This document shows, piece by piece, positions 27,828-36,308 of a DNA stretch of 64,000 nt. This DNA is from Candidatus Aalborgicola danicus (lineage in GTDB: Bacteria > Pseudomonadota > Gammaproteobacteria > Burkholderiales > Burkholderiaceae_C). Under the pieces are notes generated by a model. It made no database searches. It was not told the origin of the DNA and saw only the letters and a program-made list of their open reading frames with translations. Both the position numbers and the translations under genes were made by a program. Position 1 is the stretch's first letter. Every line of letters begins with the position of its first letter. The stretch covers positions 124,001-188,000 of the forward strand of contig JADJBC010000044.1 of the NCBI GenBank assembly GCA_016703945.1. Reading direction: 5' to 3'.

Positions 27828-29099
27828 ATGCACCCAAAAGCTCTCCTCGACGCCTGCTCCGAACTGGTCAGGCTGACCCTCAAATTCGACCACCCCGCAG
27901 ACGCCATCGTCTCGCGATTTTTCCGCGACAACCGCGGCCTGGGCCCGCGCGAGCGCGCCACGATGGCCGAAACCGTGTACACCGTGTTGCGCAAGAAGCT
28001 GCTGTTTGACCACTTGGCTCCCTCGGGCAGCGGCCCTAAAGAGCGGCGCTTGGCGATTCTGGGTTTTTATGGGCCCGGTGATTTTCTGCGCAGTGCACTG
28101 ACCGACCAAGAGAAGAACTGGCTGGACCAGTGTGAAAAGGTCAGCCCCGATGACCTGATGGAGCGCCACCGCCACAACTTGCCCGAGTGGCTGGTACAGC
28201 CGCTCAAGGACCAACTGGGTGCAGAGTTCTGGCCCATGGTGGAGACCCTGAACCAGGGCGCTGGTCTGGACTTGCGCGTCAATACCTTCAAGGCCAAGCG
28301 CGCCGACGTGCAAAAAGAGCTGGCCAAAGCCGGCATCAAGGCCGTTAACACGCCGTATTCACCCTGGGGCTTGCGAATCGCCGGAAAGCCCGCACTTAAC
28401 AAACATGAAGCTTTCATGCGCGGCGACTTCGAGGTGCAGGACGAGGGCTCTCAACTGCTGTCGATGTTGCTCGATGCCAAGCGCGGCGAGATGGTGGTGG
28501 ACTTCTGCGCCGGCGCTGGCGGCAAGACGCTGGCCATTGGCGCGGCGATGCGCAGCACCGGTCGCCTGTATGCGTTTGACACGTCGGCGCACCGGCTGGA
28601 CGCGTTCAAGTCGCGCCTCAAGCGCAGCGGCTTGTCGAATGTGCACCCGGCGGCGATCGCGCATGAGCGTGATGATCGGGTCAAGCGCCTGACCGGCAAG
28701 ATGGACCGCGTGTTGGTGGATGCGCCATGTACCGGCCTGGGGACGCTGCGGCGCAACCCGGACCTGAAGTGGCGCCAGAACCTGCAGGCGGTGGAAGAAA
28801 TGGCGGTCAAGCAGGCGGCCATTCTGCAAAGTGCGTCGCGGATGCTGAAGTCGGGCGGTCGCCTTGTCTACGCCACCTGCAGCGTATTGCCGCAGGAGAA
28901 TGAGGCGATTGCCGAGGCTTTTTCCGCAGCCAACCCGGATTGTGTGGCCCTGCCGGTGGGCGATGTTTTGACCGAGCTGAAGGTAGAAAACGCCATGACT
29001 CTGTGCAGTGGGGGTGAGAACGGCCAGTTGTATTTGCGACTGTGGCCGCATCGCCATGGTACGGACGGATTTTTTGCTGCGGTGTGGCAGAAGAAATAG
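27828..29099 (+). CDS. RsmB/NOP2-type RNA (cytosine-5) methyltransferase
   Basis: A 423-residue SAM-dependent enzyme. The SAM site is VVDFCAGAGGKTLAIGA, motif IV is DAPCTGLGTLRRNPD with the release cysteine, and motif VI is ATCSVLPQEN with the catalytic cysteine. An N-terminal NusB-like helical region (1-140) is present. It likely methylates a C in 16S rRNA, as RsmB does at C967, though the exact target is not certain. The ATG lies 10 bases after GACAAT, so the leader may be very short. Confidence 0.92.
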   Translation: MHPKALLDACSELVRLTLKFDHPADAIVSRFFRDNRGLGPRERATMAETVYTVLRKKLLFDHLAPSGSGPKERRLAILGFYGPGDFLRSALTDQEKNWLDQCEKVSPDDLMERHRHNLPEWLVQPLKDQLGAEFWPMVETLNQGAGLDLRVNTFKAKRADVQKELAKAGIKAVNTPYSPWGLRIAGKPALNKHEAFMRGDFEVQDEGSQLLSMLLDAKRGEMVVDFCAGAGGKTLAIGAAMRSTGRLYAFDTSAHRLDAFKSRLKRSGLSNVHPAAIAHERDDRVKRLTGKMDRVLVDAPCTGLGTLRRNPDLKWRQNLQAVEEMAVKQAAILQSASRMLKSGGRLVYATCSVLPQENEAIAEAFSAANPDCVALPVGDVLTELKVENAMTLCSGGENGQLYLRLWPHRHGTDGFFAAVWQKK

Positions 29100-29199
29100 A
29101 CCTTGTTTCCCTGGAACTAGGTGCGCGCACCTAAAATAGGTGTGTTAACCAGTGTGACGTGGCACCCGGCGACTCCCCCTTTTTAGAGAGAAAAGCGCA

Positions 29200-30417
29200 A
29201 TGAACTTTTTACCCGATTCGCCAGTGCTGACTGCAACCATCGAGTGGTTGGCCCATGGCGCGTGGGATTTACGCTGGTGGCAGATTGCCCTGCTGACCTT
29301 GGTGTTGACCCACTTCACCATGATCAGCGTAACGGTTTTCTTGCACCGCCACCAGGCCCATCGCGCCTTGGACTTGCACCCCATTGCGTCCCATTTTTTC
29401 CGGTTCTGGTTGTGGTTGACCACCGGGCAAGTCACCAAGGAGTGGGCTGCCATCCACCGCAAGCACCACGCCAAGTGTGAACAAGCCGAAGATCCGCACA
29501 GCCCCCACATCCACGGCATCCGCACCGTCCTGTTGCAGGGTTACGAGTTGTACCGGGCGGAAGCCGCTAAGCCTGAGACCATGGCCCGTTATGGTCACGG
29601 AACGCCCAACGACTGGCTGGAGCGCAATCTGTACACGCGGTTTTCCACGACGGGGGTCGTATTGATGCTGGTGATAGACGTTGCGTTGTTCGGTGTCGCT
29701 GGTTTGGCGGTGTGGGCAGTGCAGATGATGTGGACGCCGGTGATGGCGGCCGGCATCATCAATGGCGCGGCCCACTACTGGGGCTATCGCAATTTCGAGG
29801 CACCGGACGCCAGCACCAATATTTCGCCCTGGGGCATTTTGATTGCTGGCGAAGAACTGCACAACAACCACCACACCTATCCGACGTCGGCCAAGCTGTC
29901 GGTGAAGCCTTACGAGTTCGATATGGGTTGGGTCTACATCAGTGTGATGCAGGCCGTGGGCCTGGCAAAGGTCAAGAAGCGTCCACCTAAGGCCGCCTTC
30001 GGTGCCATTCGTCCAGTGGCGGATGAAAAAACCCTTGAGGCGTTGATCGCCAACCGCTATGAATTGATGGCGACCTATGCCAAAGACATGCGCCTGGCAG
30101 CGCGGGTTGAGCTGGCTGCCATGCGCGCGCGCAGCGCGGATGCCGCCGTCATCAAGGCGGCCAAGCGCTGGATGCACCGTGACGTGGACATGGTGCCGGC
30201 CTCGGCCGCTCCCGAGCTGGCCAAGGCCCTTGCCGCGTCGCCCATGCTGGACAAGATGGTGACCATGCGCGAGGAACTGCGCCAGATGTGGCTCAACACT
30301 TCGGTGTCGCGCGAGCAGTTGACCAAAGACTTGCAAGCCTGGTGCCAGCGCGCGGAAGAAAGCGGCATCGCTGCGCTGTGCGAGTTCTCGTTGCGGCTGC
30401 GGGCGGCGCGCGTTTAG
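29200..30417 (+). CDS. Membrane fatty acid desaturase with C-terminal extension
   Basis: A 405-residue diiron desaturase of the acyl-CoA delta-9 type. Histidine boxes HRHQAH, HRKHH and HNNHHTYP are present, with four hydrophobic membrane segments. It introduces a cis double bond into acyl chains. Residues about 275-405 form a charged helical extension (TKDLQAWCQRAEESGIAALCEFS), which by recollection resembles the tail of ISL3-type transposases and is often seen in Burkholderiales desaturases. A strong terminator follows. Confidence 0.93.
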   Translation: MNFLPDSPVLTATIEWLAHGAWDLRWWQIALLTLVLTHFTMISVTVFLHRHQAHRALDLHPIASHFFRFWLWLTTGQVTKEWAAIHRKHHAKCEQAEDPHSPHIHGIRTVLLQGYELYRAEAAKPETMARYGHGTPNDWLERNLYTRFSTTGVVLMLVIDVALFGVAGLAVWAVQMMWTPVMAAGIINGAAHYWGYRNFEAPDASTNISPWGILIAGEELHNNHHTYPTSAKLSVKPYEFDMGWVYISVMQAVGLAKVKKRPPKAAFGAIRPVADEKTLEALIANRYELMATYAKDMRLAARVELAAMRARSADAAVIKAAKRWMHRDVDMVPASAAPELAKALAASPMLDKMVTMREELRQMWLNTSVSREQLTKDLQAWCQRAEESGIAALCEFSLRLRAARV

Positions 30418-30437
30418 CCGCATCTTCACATCTTCAG

Positions 30438-30466
30438 GAAAGCCCGTTTTTTAGCGGGCTTTTTTC
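30438..30466 (+). terminator. Intrinsic terminator after the desaturase gene
   Basis: AAAGCCCG and CGGGCTTT form an 8-bp stem with an 8-base loop, followed directly by a run of T. It lies 20 bases past the stop codon. Confidence 0.92.
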
Positions 30467-30498
30467 CGGCGGACCGTTTGGGGCGTCTTGCTTGCTCC

Positions 30499-30745
30499 AG
30501 ATCAGTCGGGCTATGCGTTTTGCTCCGTGTCCCTCGGGTTTCGCACTCCTCCTTTACCTGCGCAAAACGCATAGCCCGTCTGATCTTGCGGTGTGTGACC
30601 TATCAACGGTGTTGGACTGAACACCGTTCGTGTGCCAGCCACTCCAGCAGTTGGTAAGGGGAAGGTCTTTTGCGTAGGTAAAGGAGGAGCCCGAAGGGCG
30701 GAGGACACGAAGCAAAAGGCCTTCCCCTTTCCAGCTGCGGGCGAA
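30499..30745. repeat. Repeat D: pair of related inverted hairpins around a central hairpin
   Basis: Arm 30499-30523 is complementary to 30562-30586 with one mismatch over 25 positions. A perfect 9-bp hairpin (AACGGTGTT / AACACCGTT) is at 30605-30628. A third hairpin pairs 30656-30673 with 30712-30729, one mismatch in 18. The loop of the third hairpin, reverse-complemented, matches the loop of the first in about three-quarters of its 38 positions, so the two outer hairpins are diverged inverted copies. It fills the gap between two terminators and holds no credible gene. Confidence 0.8.
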
Positions 30746-30765
30746 ACACACAAAGGTACAGACGT

Positions 30766-30796
30766 AAAAATGCCCGCCAAAAAGCGGGCATTTTTT
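30766..30796. terminator. Bidirectional terminator between desaturase and rpmG
   Basis: AAAAATGCCCGC and GCGGGCATTTTTT pair as an 11-12 bp stem with a CAAAAA loop. The T-run on one strand and the A-run on the other make it work in both directions; on the minus strand it terminates rpmB-rpmG. Confidence 0.92.
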
Positions 30797-30846
30797 CAAG
30801 GAAGCTTGATGCGAGAGGACAGAGCTAAAGATCTGTCACCTGAACA

Positions 30847-31017
30847 TTACTTAAGCTTCATTTCCTTGTAGTCCACATGCTTGCGAGCTTTGGGATCAAA
30901 TTTCTTGATCAGCATCTTCTCGGGCATGGTTTTCTTGTTTTTGCTGGTCGTGTAGAAATGACCAGTACCGGCTGTAGATTCCAGCTTGATTTTTTCGCGT
31001 CCGCCTTTGGTTGCCAT
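30847..31017 (-). CDS. rpmG: 50S ribosomal protein L33
   Basis: A 56-residue protein beginning MATKGGREKIKLEST and ending KHVDYKEMKLK, with the central GHFYTTSKNKKTMPEK segment typical of L33. The form lacks the four zinc cysteines (zinc-independent type). It follows rpmB by 52 bases, the standard order, and is closed by the terminator at 30766-30796. Confidence 0.98.
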   Translation of the reverse strand: MATKGGREKIKLESTAGTGHFYTTSKNKKTMPEKMLIKKFDPKARKHVDYKEMKLK

Positions 31018-31069
31018 GATGTTCCTTTCAGTTGGGGACAGAGCTTAAGGTCAGTCCCCAAGTTAATTG

Positions 31070-31303
31070 TTAAGCCTGACCCCGTGCGCGCAGATCTGCG
31101 AGCACAACATCAATACCGTTTTTGTCGATCAAACGCAGACCTGCGTTAGAAATCCGCAGACGAATCCAACGGTTTTCAGTCTCGACCCAGAAACGGCGGT
31201 ATTGCAGGTTCGGCAGGAACCGGCGTTTGGTTTTGTTGTTGGCGTGGGAAACATTGTTCCCGACCATCGGGCCTTTGCCCGTGACTTGACATACGCGTGC
31301 CAT
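31070..31303 (-). CDS. rpmB: 50S ribosomal protein L28
   Basis: A 77-residue protein with MARVCQVTGKGPMVGNNVSH, the TKRRFLPNLQ segment and WIRLRISNAGLRLIDKNG, diagnostic of L28. First gene of the rpmB-rpmG operon. GGAG lies ahead of the start. The 230 bases upstream contain its promoter region but no clear gene. Confidence 0.98.
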   Translation of the reverse strand: MARVCQVTGKGPMVGNNVSHANNKTKRRFLPNLQYRRFWVETENRWIRLRISNAGLRLIDKNGIDVVLADLRARGQA

Positions 31304-31414
31304 GAGGACACTCCGATACTACTTAAACGGCTATTACTGGCGACCCGAACTGCCTGGCTCAATTGCTTGAAAATCCCGGCTGCCTGAGTCTCGCTCTAGC
31401 CTCACCTCGCCAAT

Positions 31415-31442
31415 GAAAAAGGGTGGCGGTAACCCCCCGCCA
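31415..31442 (-). terminator. Possible terminator after trxB
   Basis: On the minus strand TGGCGG and CCGCCA can pair (6 bp, 7-base loop), followed by CCC and a run of five T. It is about 90 bases past the trxB stop. Weak but plausible. Confidence 0.45.
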
Positions 31443-31533
31443 ATTGCTTGGCAGTGTTTGCTATTGAGTCCAGGCCCTCACGGGCTGAATTCAGCAAAGC
31501 CTTGGATTATAGCGAATTTCCGCGTGGGCCCGT

Positions 31534-32484
31534 TCAGTCTTGTTCGAGGAAGCGCTGGGCATCCAGCGCCGCCATGCAGCCGGTACCGGCGCTGGTGATG
31601 GCTTGGCGGTACACATGGTCCTGCACGTCGCCGGCGGCAAATACGCCGGGTACCGACGTCTGTGTGGCAAAACCCTTCAGGCCGCCCTGGGTGACGATGT
31701 AGCCGCCCGCCATCTCCAGCTGACCCTGGAAAATTTCGGTATTGGGTGCGTGCCCAATGGCAATGAAGCAACCGGTCAGCGCAATGTCTTCGGTCGTGCC
31801 GTCGGTTGTGCTCTTGACACGGATGCCGGTGACGCCCGAGGCATCGCCCAGCACTTCATCGAGTGTGCGGAAAGTCTTGAGTTCAATCTTGCCGCTGGCC
31901 ACTTTTTCCATCAACTTGTCGATCAGAATGGGCTCGGCCTTGAACTTGTCGCGGCGGTGCACCAAGTACACCTTGCTGGCGATATTGGACAAATACAGCG
32001 CCTCTTCCACGGCGGTATTGCCGCCACCGACCACGCAGCACACCTGGTCGCGGTAGAAGAAACCATCGCAGGTGGCGCAACCCGACACACCGCGGCCCAT
32101 GAAGGCGGTTTCACTCGGGAGGCCCAGGTATTTAGCCGATGCGCCGGTGGCGATGATCAGCGCGTCGCAGGTGTATTGACCGCTGTCACCGGTGAGGGTG
32201 AAGGGGCGCTTGGAGAGGTCGACCGCGCTGATGTGGTCAAACAAAATCTCGGTCTTGAAGCGCTCGGCGTGTTCCAGAAAGCGCTGCATCAGGTCAGGGC
32301 CCTGCACACCGTGCACATCGGCGGGCCAGTTGTCAACTTCGGTGGTGGTCATCAATTGGCCGCCTTGGGCCATGCCGGTGACCAGAACAGGGTTGAGATT
32401 GGCGCGGGCCGCGTAGACCGCCGCGGTGTAACCGGCTGGGCCGGAGCCAAGAATCAGGACCTTGGCGTGTTTGGGATCGGACAT
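31534..32484 (-). CDS. trxB: Thioredoxin reductase
   Basis: A 316-residue NADPH-dependent flavoenzyme that reduces thioredoxin. FAD site VLILGSGPAGYTAAVYAAR, redox-active SGCATCDGFFY, NADPH site VVGGGNTAVEEALY, and the C-terminal FAAGDVQD motif are present. The start MSDPKHAKV at 32484 is used; 15 codons upstream look non-coding. Divergent from the Crp-like regulator, with a 121-base gap. Confidence 0.97.
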   Translation of the reverse strand: MSDPKHAKVLILGSGPAGYTAAVYAARANLNPVLVTGMAQGGQLMTTTEVDNWPADVHGVQGPDLMQRFLEHAERFKTEILFDHISAVDLSKRPFTLTGDSGQYTCDALIIATGASAKYLGLPSETAFMGRGVSGCATCDGFFYRDQVCCVVGGGNTAVEEALYLSNIASKVYLVHRRDKFKAEPILIDKLMEKVASGKIELKTFRTLDEVLGDASGVTGIRVKSTTDGTTEDIALTGCFIAIGHAPNTEIFQGQLEMAGGYIVTQGGLKGFATQTSVPGVFAAGDVQDHVYRQAITSAGTGCMAALDAQRFLEQD

Positions 32485-32605
32485 CGGGGAACCTCTGGTT
32501 GGAGACAGCAATAGCGTCGCCGTGTACATTTCTGGCCACGGTGGACGTTTTCAATACAAAGCCCATTGTAAGAAACGCAGCCCAACTTTTACGTGGAGTG
32601 GCCGA

Positions 32606-33280
32606 ATGTCAATGTTGAGCAACCTTGAATTGATTCGCAGGGTGTCCCTTTTTTCCACGCTATCGCCGGAGCAGGCTGAGGGCTTGGCTGGAGCGGTGTC
32701 CAAAAAAAGCTTTAAGCGTGGTGAAGTTCTGGTTGAACAGGGCAGGAAGTGCAACGCGCTTTACATCATTCTGGTCGGGCGTACCCGGGTCTTGATGACG
32801 GACAACAATGGTCGCGAGGTGATTCTGGCCACGTTGTCTTCGGGTGACTACGTGGGAGAAATGAGCCTGATTGACAACGAACCCCATTCCGCTACGGTGG
32901 TGGCAGACCAGGAGGTTGACGTGCTGGTGTTGGGCCGCGACAGTTTCTTGCGATGCCTGAATGAAAATATGGAAATGGCCCACGCTGTTATGCGTGTTTT
33001 GGTCCAGCGTTTGCGAAAAGCCAGTGAAAACATCAGTTCATTGGCCCTGGTTGGGGTGTACGGTCGGGTGGCCAAAGTCCTGCTGGACTCTGCGGTGGCC
33101 GATGAAACGGATACCTTGGTGATCCGGGAAAAAATGACGCGCCAAGACATTGCCAAAATGGTAGGTGCGTCACGTGAAATGGTTAGCCGGGTCATGAAAG
33201 ACTTCGAAGAACAGGGCTTCATCCAGTTACTCGAAGGCGGCATGGTGCGCGTATTTGAACGCCGCATGCTCCCGCGTTAG
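32606..33280 (+). CDS. Crp/Fnr family transcription regulator, Crp-like
   Basis: A 224-residue protein with an N-terminal cyclic-nucleotide-binding-type barrel (FKRGEVLVEQG ... GDYVGEMSLIDNEPHSATVVA) and a C-terminal winged helix (MTRQDIAKMVGASREMVSRVMKDFEE). There is no N-terminal cysteine cluster, so it is not an oxygen-sensing FNR. The EMSLIDNEPHSAT segment retains Glu and Ser positions of the cAMP pocket but lacks the classical RT pair. The start ATG at 32606 has GGAG about eight bases upstream. It lies 52 bases before ftsK. Confidence 0.92.
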   Translation: MSMLSNLELIRRVSLFSTLSPEQAEGLAGAVSKKSFKRGEVLVEQGRKCNALYIILVGRTRVLMTDNNGREVILATLSSGDYVGEMSLIDNEPHSATVVADQEVDVLVLGRDSFLRCLNENMEMAHAVMRVLVQRLRKASENISSLALVGVYGRVAKVLLDSAVADETDTLVIREKMTRQDIAKMVGASREMVSRVMKDFEEQGFIQLLEGGMVRVFERRMLPR

Positions 33281-33332
33281 TTCCCCGGGCCGGGGCATGC
33301 GGTAAGCTCGCCCCGACTGTTCATTTTCTTGC

Positions 33333-35648
33333 ATGACCTATTCGCTCCATACACTTCAATCTTCAGCTCCGTCCGGTTCCCATCCACCGACCGGTATGGG
33401 GCGTTTCGCCAATGAAATTGCACTGATTGCAGGCCTGGTTTTGTTGGTGATGTGGTTGATCGCGTTGCTCAGCTATTCACCGATGGACGCGGCCTGGACC
33501 ACTTCAGGTGATGGCACGCCCTTGGTCAACCGGGCCGGGCGACTCGGGGCGTTGGTTGCAGATGTCAGCTACCTCCTTTTCGGCTTTTCGGTTTGGTGGT
33601 GTGTGGTCATTGGCATTCGGCTGTGGCTGTCGCTGCTCGCCAATCGCCTGCGCGGCGACGTGTCGGGTCGTTCAAGCCCGCGCCGTCTTGTGTTTTGGCT
33701 GGGTTTGGCTTTGTTGCTATATGCCAGCACGACGCTGGAGTGGTCGCGCCTGTACAGTCTGGAGGCCCGCCTTCCGGGTGGCCACAGCGGCGGCGTACTG
33801 GGTTATCTGTTGGGGCCCTTGAGCGTCAAGTGGCTGGGATTTGCCGGTTCTGGGCTGGTGTCGATTGCGTTGGGAGTCGTGGGTGCGGCGCTGGTGTTCG
33901 GGTTTTCGTGGATGCACGTCGCCGAGCGTATAGGTGCCTGGGTCGATGCGCAGGTGAAATCCCTTCAGCACAAACGCGAAACCGCGCAGGACCGCGTGAT
34001 GGGTCAACAAGCCATGCGCGAGCGTGAAGAAATTTTGCTGGAAGAGCGTGAGGAAACGGTAGAGCACCACCCGCAACCGGTTGTGATTGTGGAGCCCATC
34101 ACGATGGAGGCGCCGCGCAGTGAACGTGTCGCCAAAGAGCGCCAAAAGCCACTGTTTACCGAGATGCCCGACAGCAAGCTGCCCCAGGTGGATCTGCTCG
34201 ACGGTGCTCTGGCCCGCCAGGAGACAGTGGCCCCCGAGACGCTGGAAATGACCAGCCGCATGATTGAGAAAAAGCTCAAGGACTTTGGCGTGGACGTGCG
34301 GGTGGTGCTGGCCCAGCCCGGCCCGGTGATCACCCGCTACGAGATCGAGCCCGCCACCGGCGTCAAGGGTTCGCAGATCGTCGGTTTGGCCAAGGACCTG
34401 GCGCGCAGTTTGAGCCTGGTGTCCATCCGCGTGGTGGAGACCATTCCCGGCAAAAACTACATGGCGCTTGAGCTGCCCAACGCCAAACGCCAGAGTATTC
34501 GGCTGTCCGAGATTTTGGGCTCGCAGGTCTACAACGACAGCAAGTCCATGCTGACCATGGGCTTGGGCAAAGACATTGTGGGCAACCCCATCGTCGCCGA
34601 CCTGGCCAAGATGCCCCACGTGCTGGTGGCCGGTACCACCGGCTCGGGCAAGTCGGTCGGTATCAACGCCATGATTCTGAGCCTGCTGTACAAGGCCGAG
34701 GCCAGCGACGTGCGCTTCTTGATGATCGACCCCAAGATGCTGGAAATGTCGTTCTACGAAGGCATTCCGCACCTGATTGCGCCGGTGGTGACCGACATGA
34801 AACAGGCGGCCTACGGCCTGACCTGGTGCGTGGCGGAGATGGAGCGGCGCTACAAGCTGCTGAGCAAGCTCGGTGTGCGCAACCTGGCCGGCTACAACAC
34901 CAAGATTGCCGAGGCCAAGGCGCGCGGCGAGTTCATTTACAACCCGTTCAGCCTGACACCCGAAACCCCTGAACCACTGGAGCGCCTGCCGCATATCGTG
35001 GTGGTGATCGACGAGCTGGCCGACCTGATGATGGTGATCGGCAAGAAGATCGAGGAGCTGATCGCCCGCCTGGCGCAAAAAGCCCGCGCCGCTGGTATCC
35101 ATTTGATTCTGGCTACTCAGCGTCCCAGCGTGGATGTGATCACCGGCCTGATCAAGGCCAATATCCCGACGCGTATTGCCTTCTCGGTGGGCTCCAAGAT
35201 CGACAGCCGCACCATTCTGGATCAGATGGGGGCCGAAGCCTTGCTGGGCATGGGCGACATGCTGTACATGGCCAGTGGCTCCGGTCTGCCTATCCGTGTG
35301 CATGGCGCCTTTGTCAGCGACGACGAGGTGCACCGCGTGGTGAACTACCTTAAATCCCAGGGTGAGCCCAACTACATTGAAGGTGTTTTAGAGGGCGGCT
35401 CTGTCGACGGCGAAGGCGAGCCGGGCGTTGATGGCAGTGGAGGTGGTGAAAAAGACCCGATGTATGACCAGGCGGTTGAAGTGGTGTTGAAAAACCGCAA
35501 GGCCAGCATCTCGCTGGTGCAACGCCACCTGAAGATTGGCTACAACCGCGCCGCCCGCCTGGTGGAAGACATGGAGAAGGCCGGTCTGGTCAGCTCCATG
35601 AGCACCAGTGGCCAGCGCGATATTTTGGTACCGGCGAGGGCGGAATGA
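33333..35648 (+). CDS. ftsK: DNA translocase FtsK
   Basis: A 771-residue septal DNA pump that moves chromosome ends through the closing septum. It has four N-terminal membrane segments (residues 30-200), a short linker (210-300), the RecA-like motor with Walker A AGTTGSGKSVGINAM and Walker B VVVIDELADLMMV, and a C-terminal gamma winged helix (NRKASISLVQRHLKIGYNRA) for KOPS reading and XerD contact. The linker is short compared with E. coli FtsK. Its stop overlaps lolA by four bases. Confidence 0.98.
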   Translation: MTYSLHTLQSSAPSGSHPPTGMGRFANEIALIAGLVLLVMWLIALLSYSPMDAAWTTSGDGTPLVNRAGRLGALVADVSYLLFGFSVWWCVVIGIRLWLSLLANRLRGDVSGRSSPRRLVFWLGLALLLYASTTLEWSRLYSLEARLPGGHSGGVLGYLLGPLSVKWLGFAGSGLVSIALGVVGAALVFGFSWMHVAERIGAWVDAQVKSLQHKRETAQDRVMGQQAMREREEILLEEREETVEHHPQPVVIVEPITMEAPRSERVAKERQKPLFTEMPDSKLPQVDLLDGALARQETVAPETLEMTSRMIEKKLKDFGVDVRVVLAQPGPVITRYEIEPATGVKGSQIVGLAKDLARSLSLVSIRVVETIPGKNYMALELPNAKRQSIRLSEILGSQVYNDSKSMLTMGLGKDIVGNPIVADLAKMPHVLVAGTTGSGKSVGINAMILSLLYKAEASDVRFLMIDPKMLEMSFYEGIPHLIAPVVTDMKQAAYGLTWCVAEMERRYKLLSKLGVRNLAGYNTKIAEAKARGEFIYNPFSLTPETPEPLERLPHIVVVIDELADLMMVIGKKIEELIARLAQKARAAGIHLILATQRPSVDVITGLIKANIPTRIAFSVGSKIDSRTILDQMGAEALLGMGDMLYMASGSGLPIRVHGAFVSDDEVHRVVNYLKSQGEPNYIEGVLEGGSVDGEGEPGVDGSGGGEKDPMYDQAVEVVLKNRKASISLVQRHLKIGYNRAARLVEDMEKAGLVSSMSTSGQRDILVPARAE

Positions 35649-36275
35649 AACAATTTGCTACATTTTTAATAGCTGCTTACTCAATATCCGCGTGGGCTGG
35701 AGGTCTGGAAAGCTTGGAAGCTTTCATCCGGACCGTAAAAACGGCACGCACTGATTTCACCCAGACCGTGACCATGCCCGCCAAAGAAGGGCAGTCCGCC
35801 CGTAGCAAAACCTCCAGCGGAACGTTTGAATTTGCCCGCCCAGGGCACTTTCGTTTTGTCTACAAGAAAGCCGTTTGAGCAAAGCATCGTGGCCGATGGC
35901 CAGACCCTGTGGCTCTATGACGTCGACTTGAACCAGGTAACCGCTCGCAAACAGTCGCAGGTTCTGGGGTCTACGCCCGCTGCCTTGATTGCCTCCGCCG
36001 CCGATATGCGGGCCTTGCAGGCCGACTTTGGCTTGTCGGCCGATGCCGATCAGGACGGGTTGGAGTGGGTGCGGGCGGTACCAAAGGCCAAGGACAGCGC
36101 CTTGCAAACCGTACGCGTGGGTTTCAAATCGGGTGAGTTGGCCGTCCTGGAAATCGTGGACAGTTTTGGTCAGCGTTCCAGCTTGCGGTTCACTGCCTTT
36201 CAGACCAACCCAGCTTTGGACGCCGCGGTCTTTCAGTTCAAACCACCAACAGGCGCAGACGTGATTCGCCAATAG
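35645..36275 (+). pseudogene. lolA: Outer-membrane lipoprotein carrier LolA, frame broken once
   Basis: LolA carries lipoproteins across the periplasm from LolCDE to LolB. The first frame (35645-35878) gives a signal peptide and TDFTQTV ... FEFARPGHFRFVYKK; the second (to 36275) gives PFEQSIVADGQTLWLYDVDLNQV and the rest. Removing one A from AAGAAAGCC at about 35864-35870 joins them into a normal protein of about 209 residues. LolA is essential in most Proteobacteria, so a sequence error is likely. The signal peptide is encoded by a copy of repeat A. It follows ftsK as in many relatives. Confidence 0.9.
35653..35702 (+). repeat. Repeat A, copy 3, inside the lolA signal peptide
   Basis: TTTGCTAC-ATTTTTA-ATAGCTGC, then TTACTCAATATCCGCGTGGGCT. 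It begins nine bases after the ATG and codes in frame for FATFLIAAYSISAWAG, the hydrophobic core and cleavage region of the signal peptide. Confidence 0.8.
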
Positions 36276-36308
36276 GTTGCCCGGCGGAGACGCTGGTCAG
36301 TTAGTCAG

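Noticed and set aside
32606..33280. The Crp-like regulator as the FNR that controls the ubi operon
   Set aside because: It lacks the N-terminal cysteines needed for an oxygen-sensing iron-sulfur cluster; FNR must be encoded elsewhere.
33717..35333. Long open frame opposite ftsK (538 codons)
   Set aside because: It is antisense to a clear FtsK motor domain, rich in His/Gln/Gly as mirror frames of GC-rich genes are, and shows no family features.
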